Below, one piece after another: positions 9,038 to 18,679 of a DNA stretch of 64,000 nucleotides. The position numbers and the translations under genes were made by a program. The stretch is from the NCBI RefSeq assembly GCF_001443045.1, contig NZ_LKPJ01000008.1, positions 170,147 through 234,146 on the forward strand. The letters run 5' to 3'. Numbering within the stretch: the stretch's first letter is position 1; every line of letters begins with the position of its first letter. The DNA comes from Burkholderia ambifaria (lineage in GTDB: Bacteria; Pseudomonadota; Gammaproteobacteria; Burkholderiales; Burkholderiaceae). The notes beneath the pieces were generated by a model, which made no database searches, was not told the DNA's origin, and saw nothing but the letters and a program-made list of their open reading frames with translations.

Positions 9038-9934
9038 TCAGGCATCGAACAGTTCCGCAAGGACGAGCGCAAGCCCGTCCGACCACTGCGGTCGATGCAA
9101 TCCGAAACGCTCGTCGAACCGCGTGTTGTCGAGCACCGAAAAGGTCGGACGCGTGGTCTTCGCCGGATATTCGGCCGCGGAGATCGGCTGCACTTCCCGG
9201 ATCGACAGGTCGATCTGCGGGGACAGGCGTCTGGCGCCGGCGAAAATGGCTTCGGCAAACGCGTGCCAGGTCGTCGCGCCTCGCGCGGTCATGTGATACA
9301 GGCCACTCGAGAACGATCCCGCCCGACGCTCGGCAAGCGCTTTCGCCGCCGCATGCGCAGTCAGCTCGGCAATCATGCGCGCGCTCGTCGGCGCGCCGAA
9401 CTGGTCGCTGACGACGGACAGCATCTCGCGACTCGCCCCCAGCCGGAGCATCGTGCGCAGGAAATTCTGCCCGCGCGACGCGTACACCCACGACGTGCGG
9501 AACACGAGCCAGTCGCCACCGGCTTCGGCGATCGCCTGCTCGCCCGCCAGCTTGCTCGCGCCATAGACGTTCAGCGGGCACACGTCGTCGCTTTCGGCAT
9601 ACGGCGTCCGCTTGCTTCCGTCGAACACATAGTCGGTCGAGAAATGAATCAGCAATGCGCCGCGCTTGCGGGCGGCCTGCGCGAGCGAGGCCACCGCGTC
9701 GCGGTTGATCGCGAACGCGACATCGGGCTCGTCCTCGGCGCGATCCACCGCCGTATAGGCGGCCGCATTGACCACGAGATCGGGTGCGAGCGCGTCGATA
9801 TACGTACCGACGGCAGCCGCGTCGCCGAGATCGACGACGTCACGCGTCGCGGCGACCACTTCACCCAGCGGCTGCAACGCGCGGACGAGTTCCCACCCGA
9901 CCTGCCCGTTCGCCCCCGTCACGAGAATCTTCAT
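9038..9934 (-). CDS. rmlD: dTDP-4-dehydrorhamnose reductase
   Basis: 298 residues of the short-chain dehydrogenase superfamily. The N-terminus [17 protein letters not shown] has the NAD(P)-binding GxxGxxG motif, and NVYGASKLAGEQ holds the catalytic YxxxK pair. It performs the last step of dTDP-L-rhamnose synthesis, reducing the 4-keto sugar. Start ATG 9934 overlaps the rmlC stop codon as ATGA, so the two are translationally coupled. Gene order rmlB-A-C-D is standard in Burkholderia. Confidence 0.95.
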   Translation of the reverse strand: MKILVTGANGQVGWELVRALQPLGEVVAATRDVVDLGDAAAVGTYIDALAPDLVVNAAAYTAVDRAEDEPDVAFAINRDAVASLAQAARKRGALLIHFSTDYVFDGSKRTPYAESDDVCPLNVYGASKLAGEQAIAEAGGDWLVFRTSWVYASRGQNFLRTMLRLGASREMLSVVSDQFGAPTSARMIAELTAHAAAKALAERRAGSFSSGLYHMTARGATTWHAFAEAIFAGARRLSPQIDLSIREVQPISAAEYPAKTTRPTFSVLDNTRFDERFGLHRPQWSDGLALVLAELFDA

Positions 9935-10479
9935 GCGTAGGTCTCCAGATCCGCCAGGACGGTGCCGGCGAGATCCTTCGGTGCGACCACCGGATCGCCG
10001 TCGAGCGGCCAGTCGATGCCGACCTGAGCATCGTTCCACAGCAGCACGCGCTCGAATTCGGGATACCAGAAATCGGTCGTCTTGTACTGAAACGTCGCCG
10101 TCTCGGACATCACGAGGAAGCCGTGCGCAAATCCGGCCGGCACCCACATCTGCAGGTGGTTTTCCGCGGACAGTACGCGGCCGACCCATTTGCCGAATGT
10201 CGGAGACGAACGGCGCAGATCCACGGCAACGTCGAACACTTCGCCTTCGACGACGCGGACCAGCTTGCCCTGCGCATGGCTGATCTGATAGTGCATCCCG
10301 CGCAGCACAGATTTGCCGGAGCGCGACTCGTTGTCCTGAACGAACTCGACATCTGCAACCTGCTCACGGAATTCCCGCTGGTTGAAGCTCTCGAAGAAGT
10401 ACCCGCGAGCGTCACCAAAGACCCTGGGTTCGATCAACTTGACGTCTGGAATTGCGGTGGAAGTTACCGTGATTGCCAT
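9931..10479 (-). CDS. rmlC: dTDP-4-dehydrorhamnose 3,5-epimerase
   Basis: 182 residues, the usual size for RmlC. A cupin fold is indicated by [19 protein letters not shown] and [17 protein letters not shown], where the histidine of GMHYQ is the catalytic base. It epimerises C3 and C5 of dTDP-4-keto-6-deoxyglucose. ATG 10479 overlaps the end of rmlA by 16 bp; longer frames are rmlA antisense or out-of-phase sequence. It is followed by rmlD with an ATGA junction. Confidence 0.95.
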   Translation of the reverse strand: MAITVTSTAIPDVKLIEPRVFGDARGYFFESFNQREFREQVADVEFVQDNESRSGKSVLRGMHYQISHAQGKLVRVVEGEVFDVAVDLRRSSPTFGKWVGRVLSAENHLQMWVPAGFAHGFLVMSETATFQYKTTDFWYPEFERVLLWNDAQVGIDWPLDGDPVVAPKDLAGTVLADLETYA

Positions 10480-11357
10480 AGAATCTTGTCCGTCAGTAGG
10501 TTCTTCAGATATTGCCCGTACCCGTTCTTGGCAAGCGGCGCGGCAAGTTCCAGCAGGCGCTCGGCATCGATCCAGCCCATTCGGTATGCAATTTCCTCCG
10601 GACACGCGACCACGAGGCCCTGGCGCTTCTGCAAGGTCGCGATGAAAGCCGCGGCCTCCATCAGCGAATCGTGCGTGCCGGTATCGAGCCACGCATAGCC
10701 GCGCCCCATGATCTCCACCCGCAGCTTGCCCGCCGCGAGATAACGGGAATTGACGTCGGTGATTTCGAGTTCGCCGCGCGCCGACGGCTTGATGTCGGCA
10801 GCAATGTCGCACACGTCGTTGCCGTAGAAATAGAGGCCGGTCACGGCGTAGCGCGAGCGCGGCTGGAGCGGCTTCTCCTCGATCGACAGCGCATGCATCT
10901 GGTCGTCGAATTCGACGATGCCGTAGCGCTCCGGATCCTGCACGTGATAGGCAAACACGGTCGCGCTATCGGTGCGTGCGTTGGCCGCGAGCAACTGCTT
11001 GGCGAGATCGTTGCCGTGGAAGATGTTGTCGCCGAGCACGAGCGCGCTCGGATCGTTGCCGATGAAGTCCCGCCCGATGATGAACGCCTGCGCGAGCCCG
11101 TCCGGCGACGGCTGGACCGCGTACTGCAGGTTCATCCCCCACTTCGAGCCATCGCCCAGCAACGCCTGGAAGCGCGGCGTATCCGCCGGCGTCGAAATGA
11201 CCAGCACGTCGCGAATGCCCGCGAGCATTAGCGTCGAAAGCGGGTAGTAAATCATCGGCTTGTCGTACACCGGGAGCAGCTGCTTCGACACCGAGTAGGT
11301 AATCGGATATAGCCGCGTACCCGAGCCGCCCGCCAGAATAATGCCTTTACGTGCCAT
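10464..11357 (-). CDS. rmlA: Glucose-1-phosphate thymidylyltransferase
   Basis: 297 residues. The N-terminal nucleotidyltransferase motif [17 protein letters not shown] is complete, followed by [16 protein letters not shown] and the metal-binding [11 protein letters not shown]. It makes dTDP-glucose from glucose-1-phosphate and dTTP, the first step feeding rhamnose and the VioA branch. It lies 11 bp downstream of rmlB and overlaps rmlC. Feedback inhibition by dTDP-rhamnose is known for the family. Confidence 0.96.
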   Translation of the reverse strand: MARKGIILAGGSGTRLYPITYSVSKQLLPVYDKPMIYYPLSTLMLAGIRDVLVISTPADTPRFQALLGDGSKWGMNLQYAVQPSPDGLAQAFIIGRDFIGNDPSALVLGDNIFHGNDLAKQLLAANARTDSATVFAYHVQDPERYGIVEFDDQMHALSIEEKPLQPRSRYAVTGLYFYGNDVCDIAADIKPSARGELEITDVNSRYLAAGKLRVEIMGRGYAWLDTGTHDSLMEAAAFIATLQKRQGLVVACPEEIAYRMGWIDAERLLELAAPLAKNGYGQYLKNLLTDKILWQSR

Positions 11358-11368
11358 CGATCAGACCC

Positions 11369-12430
11369 TCACGTGCGTTGCGCGTAATTCGTTTCAACCC
11401 ACTTGCGGTAATCGCCCGACACGACGTCGTCCACCCATGCCTGGTTGTCGAGGTACCAGCGCACGGTCTTCGCGAGCCCCGTCTCGAACGTCTCGGCAGG
11501 CTTCCAGCCGAGCTCGCGCTCGAGCTTGCGCGCATCGATCGCATAACGGCGGTCGTGGCCCGGACGGTCCTTCACGTAGGTGATCTGCTCGCGATAAGAA
11601 CCCGTCGCCTTCGGCCGCGCCGCGTCGAGCAGATCGCACAGCGTATGCACGACGTCGAGGTTCTTCTTCTCGTTCCAGCCGCCGATGTTGTACGTCTCGC
11701 CCGGCACGCCGCGCGCGAGCACTTCGCGGATCGCGCTACAGTGATCGCCGACGTACAGCCAGTCGCGTACGTTCTGGCCATCGCCGTAGACCGGCAACGG
11801 CTTGCCCGCGAGTGCATTCGCGATCATCAGCGGAATCAGCTTCTCCGGGAACTGGTACGGGCCGTAGTTGTTCGAGCAGTTAGTCGTGAGTGTCGGGAGG
11901 CCGTACGTATGATGATACGCACGCACCAGGTGATCGGAGCCTGCCTTCGTCGCCGAATAGGGGCTGTTCGGTGCGTACGCGGTCGTCTCCGAGAATTGCG
12001 GATCGGTCGCGGACAGCGAACCGAACACCTCGTCGGTCGATACGTGGAGAAAGCGGAATGCCGCCTTGTCCGTATCGCTCAGGCCGTTCCAATGCGCACG
12101 CGCCGCTTCGAGCAGCGTGAACGTGCCGACGACGTTGGTCTGCACGAAATCGGCCGGCCCGTGGATCGAGCGGTCGACGTGGCTTTCGGCGGCAAAGTGA
12201 ATCACGGCACGTGGCTTGTGCTCGGCAAACAGCGCATCGAGTGCCGAGCGATCGCAGATATCGACACGGGCGAACACATGATCCGGATTCCCGTCCAGCG
12301 GTGCCAGCGTACGCAGGTTGCCCGCATAGGTCAGCTTGTCGACATTGAGCACGGCCTCGCCGGAAGCCGCTATCCAGTCAAGTACGAAATTGGCACCGAT
12401 AAAACCCGCGCCGCCGGTAACCAGGATCAT
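11369..12430 (-). CDS. rmlB: dTDP-glucose 4,6-dehydratase
   Basis: 353 residues, extended [22 protein letters not shown] gives the NAD site; [11 protein letters not shown] and [12 protein letters not shown] carry the catalytic Thr-Asp-Glu and YxxxK residues. It produces dTDP-4-keto-6-deoxyglucose, shared by RmlC and the VioA-like enzyme. The start is preceded by a good ribosome site (AGAGGAAG, six bases before ATG). It is the first gene of the leftward O-antigen operon, so the promoter should lie in the 340-bp gap upstream. Confidence 0.96.
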   Translation of the reverse strand: MILVTGGAGFIGANFVLDWIAASGEAVLNVDKLTYAGNLRTLAPLDGNPDHVFARVDICDRSALDALFAEHKPRAVIHFAAESHVDRSIHGPADFVQTNVVGTFTLLEAARAHWNGLSDTDKAAFRFLHVSTDEVFGSLSATDPQFSETTAYAPNSPYSATKAGSDHLVRAYHHTYGLPTLTTNCSNNYGPYQFPEKLIPLMIANALAGKPLPVYGDGQNVRDWLYVGDHCSAIREVLARGVPGETYNIGGWNEKKNLDVVHTLCDLLDAARPKATGSYREQITYVKDRPGHDRRYAIDARKLERELGWKPAETFETGLAKTVRWYLDNQAWVDDVVSGDYRKWVETNYAQRT

Positions 12431-12772
12431 GAAACTTCCTCTAGCAATAATATGCGGCGCGCCTGGCAGACGCGCATCGCACTTCTCGTCATGTCACAGT
12501 GGCCAAGTCTCGGCCGATCAGGCCCGGCATTTTAACCGGTCGCCATGACCGGCAAAGTCACGAGATGTTAATTTCGGAGCGAAAATATCAATTATAGGAA
12601 TCGAACCGGCACCCACTCCATGCTGCTAACAACTTGATACAGCGCCCCGGCCTTTGGCGCCACGAAAAATCCCATACCCCGTGGACGGCCCGCTGTGGAA
12701 CGACCTTTGCGCCATGCGCGTGTTTGTGCGATTTTTTTCTCAGCCCACCCGATTCGTCACGATCCGCCCCTC
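12431..12772 (-). promoter_or_regulatory. Divergent intergenic region: O-antigen operon promoter / apaH leader
   Basis: A 342-bp gap between divergent rmlB and apaH, visibly more AT-rich than its surroundings around 12560-12610. On the minus strand a TATAAT-like hexamer occurs near 12589-12594 and a TTGATA near 12583-12588, but I find no pair with a convincing 17-bp spacing. No JUMPStart/ops-like element was recognised. I infer that the O-antigen promoter is here. Confidence 0.4.
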
Positions 12773-13612
12773 ATGCTTCCTATCCCCATCGCCATCGGCG
12801 ACATCCAAGGCTGTCATTCGGCTTTCCAGTCATTGTTCGAAAAGCTTTCGGTCCCTAATGACACCCCGCTGTGGGTCGCCGGCGACATCGTCAACCGCGG
12901 CCCGGCCTCCCTCGCGGCATTGCGCGCGCTGGTCGACCTCGGCCCGCGTGTAACTGCCGTCCTCGGCAATCACGACCTCCACCTGCTCGCGGTTGCAGCG
13001 GGCATCCGCACCGAACGCCCCGGCGACACGATCGGCGAGATCCTCGACGCACCCGACGCCGACGCGCTGCTCGACTGGGTGCGCCACCGTCCGTTCGCCC
13101 ATTTCGAAGACGGCAAACTGCTCGTCCACGCGGGCGTACTGCCGCAATGGGACGTCACGCTCACCCTCGAACTCGCTGACGAACTGCAGCGCGCGCTATG
13201 CGCGCCCGACTGGCGTGAAACGCTGCAAAACCTGTACGGCAACGAGCCGAACCAATGGAACCCGAACCTGAAAAAACGCGACCGGATGCGCGTCGCGTTC
13301 AATGCGCTCACGCGCCTGCGCTTCTGCACGCCCGACGGCGCGATGGAGTTCAAGGCGAACGGCGGCCTCGACAGCGCGCCGCCCGGCTACCTGCCGTGGT
13401 TCGACGTGCCGGGCCGCCGCACCGAAGACGTGACGGTCGTGTTCGGCCACTGGGCCGCGCTCGGCCTGATGCTGCGCGAGAACGTCATCGCGCTGGATTC
13501 GGGGTGTGTGTGGGGAAATCAGTTGTCGGCCGTGCGACTGACGGCTGACCCGGCCCAGCGGACGGTCACGCAGGTGCAATGCGAAGCGTGCCGCACGCCC
13601 GGCGGCGACTGA
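12773..13612 (+). CDS. apaH: Diadenosine tetraphosphatase (symmetrical)
   Basis: 279 residues, matching ApaH length. The metallophosphatase motifs are in order: AIGDIQGCHSAFQ, WVAGDIVNRGPAS, AVLGNHDLHLLAV and LVHAGVLPQWD. It splits Ap4A symmetrically into two ADP. ATG 12773 gives the expected MLPIPIAIGD start; an upstream ATG at 12695 would add 26 non-conserved residues. It stands alone, divergent from rmlB, and marks the border of the O-antigen locus as in other Burkholderia. Confidence 0.95.
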   Translation: MLPIPIAIGDIQGCHSAFQSLFEKLSVPNDTPLWVAGDIVNRGPASLAALRALVDLGPRVTAVLGNHDLHLLAVAAGIRTERPGDTIGEILDAPDADALLDWVRHRPFAHFEDGKLLVHAGVLPQWDVTLTLELADELQRALCAPDWRETLQNLYGNEPNQWNPNLKKRDRMRVAFNALTRLRFCTPDGAMEFKANGGLDSAPPGYLPWFDVPGRRTEDVTVVFGHWAALGLMLRENVIALDSGCVWGNQLSAVRLTADPAQRTVTQVQCEACRTPGGD

Positions 13613-13632
13613 CACGCGCGGCGACGCGCGTG
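13613..13632. terminator. GC hairpin between convergent apaH and plsC
   Basis: CACGCGCG, a four-base GCGA loop, then CGCGCGTG form a perfect 8-bp stem in the 34-bp gap between two converging genes. No run of T follows on either side, so intrinsic termination is only a suggestion. Confidence 0.3.
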
Positions 13633-13646
13633 AACGAAACGACGCG

Positions 13647-14504
13647 TCAGCCTTCGCGCCCCGGCACCGGCTCCTCGGCCGCGGCATCGCCCGCCGCGCC
13701 GGCGCCGATTTCGGTTGCCGGATACGCATGCTTCTCGAGTTCCGCCAGCGACTCGGGTGACGGCTTGCCGACCTTCGCCTGCAGCGTCTCGAGCGCGGCC
13801 GCGATCGCATCGCGCGCGGCCGCGGACGTCGTGCGACGATCACCACCCGGCGGAATCGGCTCGCACACATACAGGTGCGCGACGAGCGGGCCGCCGCGCA
13901 ACACCATGTCGAGCGACATGCCGAGCGACAACTCGCCCGTATAGGCCGGCGCGACCGACTGCCGCCGCCGCGCGTCCTCGTACATCAGGCAGATCGGCTG
14001 CACCGCGCAGCCGGCCGACACCGCGGCCTGGAACAGGTTCGCATGAAACGGCAGCAGCGCCTGCCCGTCCGACGTCGTGCCCTCCGGAAACACGCACATC
14101 ACGCCGCCGTTGCGCAACCGGTCGGCCATCTCGTGCATGACCCGCATCGCCTCGGTGCGCTTCTCGCGCTGCAGGAACACGGTGTCGAGCTTCTCGGCCA
14201 GCCAGCCGACCACCGGCCACTGCCGCACCTCGGCCTTCGACACGAACGGCGTCGGCCGCCACGCGTTGACTGTGTAGATGTCGAGCCACGACACGTGATT
14301 GCCGACGACGAGCGCGCCCGCGTCGAGACGCGCCCCATCGTTGTGGACGACGAGGCGCATCCCGCAGATCCGCAGCAGCTTGAGCGACCAGCGGCGCGTG
14401 AGCTCGAGGCGCCGCGCGGGGCTCACGTGCGAAAAGCGCAGCGCGACGATCGCCATGCCGCGCAGCAGGTGAAAGACGAGGCGCAGCTTGCGAAGAGCGG
14501 TCAT
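13647..14504 (-). CDS. plsC: 1-acyl-sn-glycerol-3-phosphate acyltransferase
   Basis: 285 residues. The acyltransferase motifs are NHVSWLD (HX4D catalytic pair), then VFLQREKRTEA and FPEGTTSDG. A hydrophobic N-terminus around residues 1-25 should anchor it to the inner membrane. It makes phosphatidic acid for phospholipid synthesis. The last ~35 residues, after HAYPATEIG, are alanine- and proline-rich and probably disordered. It starts 21 bp after the dihydroorotase-like gene and is likely the last gene of the yqgE-ruvX-pyr operon. Confidence 0.9.
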   Translation of the reverse strand: MTALRKLRLVFHLLRGMAIVALRFSHVSPARRLELTRRWSLKLLRICGMRLVVHNDGARLDAGALVVGNHVSWLDIYTVNAWRPTPFVSKAEVRQWPVVGWLAEKLDTVFLQREKRTEAMRVMHEMADRLRNGGVMCVFPEGTTSDGQALLPFHANLFQAAVSAGCAVQPICLMYEDARRRQSVAPAYTGELSLGMSLDMVLRGGPLVAHLYVCEPIPPGGDRRTTSAAARDAIAAALETLQAKVGKPSPESLAELEKHAYPATEIGAGAAGDAAAEEPVPGREG

Positions 14505-14525
14505 GGCGAGGATCCGGCGTGGGGT

Positions 14526-15812
14526 TCAGTGACGCTCGAACGCGACCTGTCCCGCCACGAGCGTCGCACGCACGCAGGCCGGCAGTTCGTAGCCGAGGAA
14601 CGGCGAGTTGTGGCCCTGGCTCTTCAGCGCACGCGGCTCGACACGCCAGTGTGCGCGCGGGTCGAATACGCACAGGTCGGCCGCGCCGCCTTCGGCCAGG
14701 CGGCCGGCCGGCAACTTCAGCACGTCGGCCGGCGCGGCCGTGATGCGGCGCAGCGCCTGCGCGAGCGGCGTGTTCGTTTCATCGGCCCACTTCACCGTGA
14801 GCGACAGCAGCAGTTCGAGCCCCGTCGCACCCGGCGTCGCTTCGGCGAACGGCAGCAGCTTCTCGTCATCGTCGACCGGCGTGTGATCGGAGCAGATCGC
14901 GTCGATCGTGCCGTCGGCGAGCGCCGCGCGAATCGCTTCGCGATCGCGCTCGCTGCGCAGCGGCGGATCGAGCCGGAACTGCGAATCGAAGTAGCCGATG
15001 TCGACGTCGATCAGGTGCACATGGTTCACGCCGACGTCGCACGTCACAGGCAGCCCCTCGGCCTTCGCCTCGCGCACGAGCGCGAGGCCGGCCGCCGACG
15101 ACAACCGTGCGAGGTGCACGCGCGCGCCGGTCACGCGCATCAGTTCGAAAATCGTGTGCAGCGCGATCGTCTCGGCCGCGACCGGCACGCCGGACAGCCC
15201 GAGCCGGGACGCAAGCGCACCGCTCGCGGCGACGCCGCCGCGGCCGATGAATGCGTCTTGCGGGCGCAGCCACGTGGTGTAGCCGTAGGTGCTCGCGTAC
15301 TGCAGCGCACGCAGCAGCACCTGCGTGTCGCGCACCGGCACGGTGGCATGCGTGAAGCCGACGCAGCCCGACTCGGTCAGCGCGACCATCTCGGTGATCA
15401 CTTCGCCCTTGAGGCCGACGGTGAGCGCGCCGAGTGGATGCACGTTCGCCTGGCGCAGGTTGCGCGCGCGGAACTTGAGCATCTCGACGAGGCCCGGCTC
15501 GTCGAGCACGGGGTCGGTGTCCGGCGGGCACACGAGGGTCGTGACGCCGCCCGCGACGGCCGCGGCCATCTCGGACGCGAGCGTCGCCTTGTGCTCGTAG
15601 CCGGGCTCGCGCAGGCGCGCGCACAGGTCGACGAGACCGGGCGCGACGATCAGGCCCGACGCGTCGATCGTCTTCTCCGCGTTGAAGCCGGCCGGCGCTG
15701 TACCGGCCTCCGCGAGCGCGGCGATCTTGCCGTCCGCGACGAATACGTCGGCCTGCCGTTCGGTGCCGGCGACCGGGTCGATCAGCGTGCCGCCTTGGAT
15801 ATGAATCTTCAT
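14526..15812 (-). CDS. pyrC': Dihydroorotase-like, probably non-catalytic ATCase subunit (PyrC')
   Basis: 428 residues with the amidohydrolase barrel of type I dihydroorotases. The canonical HxH metal motif (DxHxHLREPG) reads DLCARLREPG: both histidines are replaced, and the late D-H motif reads SDHTPVDDD. In Pseudomonas and related bacteria such degenerate PyrC' proteins are inactive but are required for the dodecameric aspartate transcarbamoylase. The gene is 52 bp downstream of pyrB, the expected place. I infer a structural or regulatory role; a true PyrC should be encoded elsewhere. Confidence 0.88.
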   Translation of the reverse strand: MKIHIQGGTLIDPVAGTERQADVFVADGKIAALAEAGTAPAGFNAEKTIDASGLIVAPGLVDLCARLREPGYEHKATLASEMAAAVAGGVTTLVCPPDTDPVLDEPGLVEMLKFRARNLRQANVHPLGALTVGLKGEVITEMVALTESGCVGFTHATVPVRDTQVLLRALQYASTYGYTTWLRPQDAFIGRGGVAASGALASRLGLSGVPVAAETIALHTIFELMRVTGARVHLARLSSAAGLALVREAKAEGLPVTCDVGVNHVHLIDVDIGYFDSQFRLDPPLRSERDREAIRAALADGTIDAICSDHTPVDDDEKLLPFAEATPGATGLELLLSLTVKWADETNTPLAQALRRITAAPADVLKLPAGRLAEGGAADLCVFDPRAHWRVEPRALKSQGHNSPFLGYELPACVRATLVAGQVAFERH

Positions 15813-15864
15813 GCGCTGTCTGTGAATGCGTTGATTGCGTGAATAAGGATGCGCGAAGGCGAGC

Positions 15865-16896
15865 TCAGTCGTTGTTGCCGGCGACGATGCCCATCACCGC
15901 CATCCGCACGGCGATGCCGAACGTGACCTGGTTGAGGATCACCGACTGCGGACCGTCGGCAACCTGCGAGTCGATCTCGACGCCGCGGTTCATCGGGCCG
16001 GGGTGCATCACGATCGCGTCGGGCGCGGCGAGCGCGAGGCGCTCGGGCGTCAGGCCCCAGGTCTTGAAGTACTCCTGCGCGGACGGCAGCAGCGCGCCGC
16101 TCATCCGCTCGTTCTGCAGGCGCAGCATGATGATCACGTCGACGCCCTTCAGTCCTTCGTCGAGGTTGTGGAACACCTTCACGCCCATCTGCTCGAGACC
16201 GCCCGGCAGCAGCGTGCGCGGGCCGATCGCGCGCACTTCCGGCACGCCGAGCGTGGTGAGCGCATGGATGTCCGAGCGCGCGACGCGCGAATGCAGGATG
16301 TCGCCGACGATCGCCACGCGCAGCTTCGTGAAGTCGCGCTTGTAGTGGCGGATCGTGTACATGTCGAGCAGGCCCTGCGTCGGATGCGCATGACGGCCGT
16401 CGCCAGCGTTGATCACGTGCACGTGCGGCGCGCAGTGCTCGGCGATCAGGTACGGCGCGCCGCTCGACGCGTGGCGCACGACGAACAGGTCGGCATGCAT
16501 CGCCGACAGGTTGTTGATCGTGTCGAGCAGCGACTCGCCCTTGCTCGTCGACGACGCGTTGATGTTCAGGTTCAGCACATCGGCCGACAGGCGCGTCGCG
16601 GCGATCTCGAAGGTCGTGCGCGTGCGCGTCGAGTTCTCGAAGAACAGGTTGAACACCGACTTGCCGCGCAACAGCGGCACCTTCTTCACCTCGCGGTCCG
16701 TCACGCTGACGAACTGCTCGGCCGTATCGAGAATGTGGTTGACGATCGAGCGCGGCAGGCCCTCGATCGACAGCAGGTGTTTCAGCTCGCCGTTTTTCGT
16801 GAGCTGCGGGTTGCCCTTCAGGAAACCGTAGCGGAACCGCTCGGGGCTCGCGGCCGCAGCGGGATTGCCGGTGCGGCCAGTGGTGTCGGTGGTCAT
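15865..16896 (-). CDS. pyrB: Aspartate carbamoyltransferase catalytic subunit
   Basis: 343 residues. Carbamoyl-phosphate binding motif [15 protein letters not shown], with [11 protein letters not shown] and the [12 protein letters not shown] segment near the C-terminus that binds aspartate. It commits carbamoyl phosphate to pyrimidine synthesis. An N-terminal extension of about 30 residues ahead of LLSIEGLP is common in this class of ATCase, which associates with PyrC'. It is 74 bp after pyrR and followed by pyrC'. Confidence 0.95.
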   Translation of the reverse strand: MTTDTTGRTGNPAAAASPERFRYGFLKGNPQLTKNGELKHLLSIEGLPRSIVNHILDTAEQFVSVTDREVKKVPLLRGKSVFNLFFENSTRTRTTFEIAATRLSADVLNLNINASSTSKGESLLDTINNLSAMHADLFVVRHASSGAPYLIAEHCAPHVHVINAGDGRHAHPTQGLLDMYTIRHYKRDFTKLRVAIVGDILHSRVARSDIHALTTLGVPEVRAIGPRTLLPGGLEQMGVKVFHNLDEGLKGVDVIIMLRLQNERMSGALLPSAQEYFKTWGLTPERLALAAPDAIVMHPGPMNRGVEIDSQVADGPQSVILNQVTFGIAVRMAVMGIVAGNND

Positions 16897-16970
16897 GGTG
16901 TGCGTGATTCCAACTATGCAAACGGGCCGCGGCGCGAACCGGCGGCCCGGGATACGGTTTCGCGGTCCGC

Positions 16971-17486
16971 TCAGGCGCCGTGCGCCTCGATGCGCAGCGT
17001 GAGCTGCGCGGCTTCGTCGCGCTCGAGCACGAGCGTCGCATCGGCCGGCACGTCGAGCGTGCCGCCCGCGAAGCGCGCGGCGACCGGCAGCTCGCGGCCG
17101 CCGCGATCGGCAAGCACCGCGAGCTCGACCGCGGCCGGACGGCCGTAGTCGAACAGTTCGTTGAGCGCGGCGCGCACGGTGCGGCCGGTGTACAGCACGT
17201 CGTCGACGAGCACGATGCGCGCGCCGTCGACCTCGAACGGCAGCGACGTCGGGCTGGCCTGGCTGTGCAGCCCCTTCTTCGCGTAGTCGTCGCGGTGCAG
17301 CGCGACGTTCACGACGCCGAACCCCGGTGCGCCGAGATCGCGCGCGAGGCGCTCGGCGAGCCAGGCGCCGCCGCTGTGAATGCCGGCGAGCCGCGGGCCG
17401 CCCGGCTCGGCGAAGGCCGTGCCGTAGGCGTCGCGGATCTGGTCGAGCAGGACGCGGTAGAGCGCGTCGGCGTCAATGGTGCTCAT
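16971..17486 (-). CDS. pyrR: PyrR, pyrimidine regulator / uracil phosphoribosyltransferase
   Basis: 171 residues of the type I phosphoribosyltransferase fold; the PRPP motif is [19 protein letters not shown]. In Gram-positives PyrR attenuates pyr transcripts by binding RNA; in beta-proteobacteria it lies in the pyr operon but its regulatory role is less clear. I saw no evident anti-terminator structure in the 74 bp before pyrB. Its start overlaps the end of ruvX by 14 bp. Confidence 0.92.
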   Translation of the reverse strand: MSTIDADALYRVLLDQIRDAYGTAFAEPGGPRLAGIHSGGAWLAERLARDLGAPGFGVVNVALHRDDYAKKGLHSQASPTSLPFEVDGARIVLVDDVLYTGRTVRAALNELFDYGRPAAVELAVLADRGGRELPVAARFAGGTLDVPADATLVLERDEAAQLTLRIEAHGA

Positions 17487-17922
17487 GGTCGGACAATTGA
17501 TCGAGATACTGTTGAAGGATCACGCGCGCGGCCTCGGCATCGAGCATCTCCGCGCGTGCGCGGCCGCGCACGTTGCGCTCGCGCAGCCCGGCCTCGGCCT
17601 CGACCGACGAATAGCGTTCGTCGACCCACGTGACGGGCAGCCCGAAGCGGCCATTCAGCTGGTTGCCGAAGCGCTTCGCCTGCTGCGTCATCTCGTGCGG
17701 CGTGCCGTCCGGATGCATCGGCAGGCCGACGACGAGCGCATCCGGCCGCCATTCGGCCAGCAGGTCGCCGACCGCCTTGAAGCGGTGCTCGCGGTTCAGG
17801 TTGGGAATCACGACGAGCGCGCGGGCCGAGCGCGTCAGCGCATTGCCGATCGCGACGCCGATCCGCTTCTCGCCGTAGTCGAACGCCAGGAGCGTCGCAT
17901 CGCGCGCGCTCGCGCCACTCAT
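17473..17922 (-). CDS. ruvX: Putative pre-16S rRNA nuclease YqgF/RuvX
   Basis: 149 residues, RNase H-like fold. Signature segments: [32 protein letters not shown] and [11 protein letters not shown], which supply the acidic catalytic residues. The family processes the 5' end of 16S rRNA. Start ATG 17922 overlaps the yqgE stop (ATGA), and longer frames run into yqgE. The yqgE-ruvX pair is conserved in proteobacteria. Confidence 0.93.
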   Translation of the reverse strand: MSGASARDATLLAFDYGEKRIGVAIGNALTRSARALVVIPNLNREHRFKAVGDLLAEWRPDALVVGLPMHPDGTPHEMTQQAKRFGNQLNGRFGLPVTWVDERYSSVEAEAGLRERNVRGRARAEMLDAEAARVILQQYLDQLSDHEHH

Positions 17923-18497
17923 GCGTGCCCTGCTTCGCCGGACAGCATCGACGAGCTGACGCCGAGCAGGCCGAGCGCGGCTTCGAAGCGTTCCTCGGCC
18001 GGCGTGTCGAACACGATGCGCGGATCGGCGGCCACGGTCAGCCAGCCGTTGCGGGAAATTTCTTCCTCGAGCTGCCCTGCGCCCCAGCCTGCATGGCCAA
18101 GCGTCAGCAGGAAACGCTTCGGGCCGGTGCCCGTTGCGACCGCCTCGAGCACGTCCTTCGACGTCGTCATCTCGAGCCCGCCCTCGACCGACATGGACGA
18201 GTTGTAGTTCGCGCCCTCGACCGGCTCGTGAAGCACGAAGCCGCGCTCGGTCTGCACTGGGCCGCCGAAGTACACGGGAATGTGCAGCAGCGGCTCGATG
18301 TCGAGTTTCAGGTCGATGCGATTGAACAGCGATTCGAGGTCGATGTCGGTGGGACGATTGATGACGAGGCCGAGCGCACCGCGCTCGCTGTGATCGCAAA
18401 GATAGACCACCGTTCCCGAAAACGTCGGATCCGCCATGTTCGGCATGGCGATCAGGAACTGGTTGGTGAGATTGATGCGATCGGAAGGCTTTGACAT
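17919..18497 (-). CDS. yqgE: UPF0301/AlgH family protein YqgE
   Basis: 192 residues. The family signatures [38 protein letters not shown] and [17 protein letters not shown] are present. Its biochemical function is not settled; in Pseudomonas it is AlgH. Start 18497 follows a non-coding TTTAGC stretch; a longer frame from 18548 has no such match. It opens the yqgE-ruvX-pyrR-pyrB-pyrC'-plsC operon. Confidence 0.93.
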   Translation of the reverse strand: MSKPSDRINLTNQFLIAMPNMADPTFSGTVVYLCDHSERGALGLVINRPTDIDLESLFNRIDLKLDIEPLLHIPVYFGGPVQTERGFVLHEPVEGANYNSSMSVEGGLEMTTSKDVLEAVATGTGPKRFLLTLGHAGWGAGQLEEEISRNGWLTVAADPRIVFDTPAEERFEAALGLLGVSSSMLSGEAGHA

Positions 18498-18679
18498 GGT
18501 TTGAATTTTAGCAAAGACGCCGCGACCTGACCGGGCCGCGATCAACAAGCAACGCCGCGCGACGCTGGCAACGACGCACGCGGATCACACGGCACTCTAA
18601 CACGCGCGCGGGCGCTGTCGGCAGCGTGTTGCCGGCCCGCGCGGCAAGGGCTGCTGTGGTGTACGCGCCCCGTTGCGCG

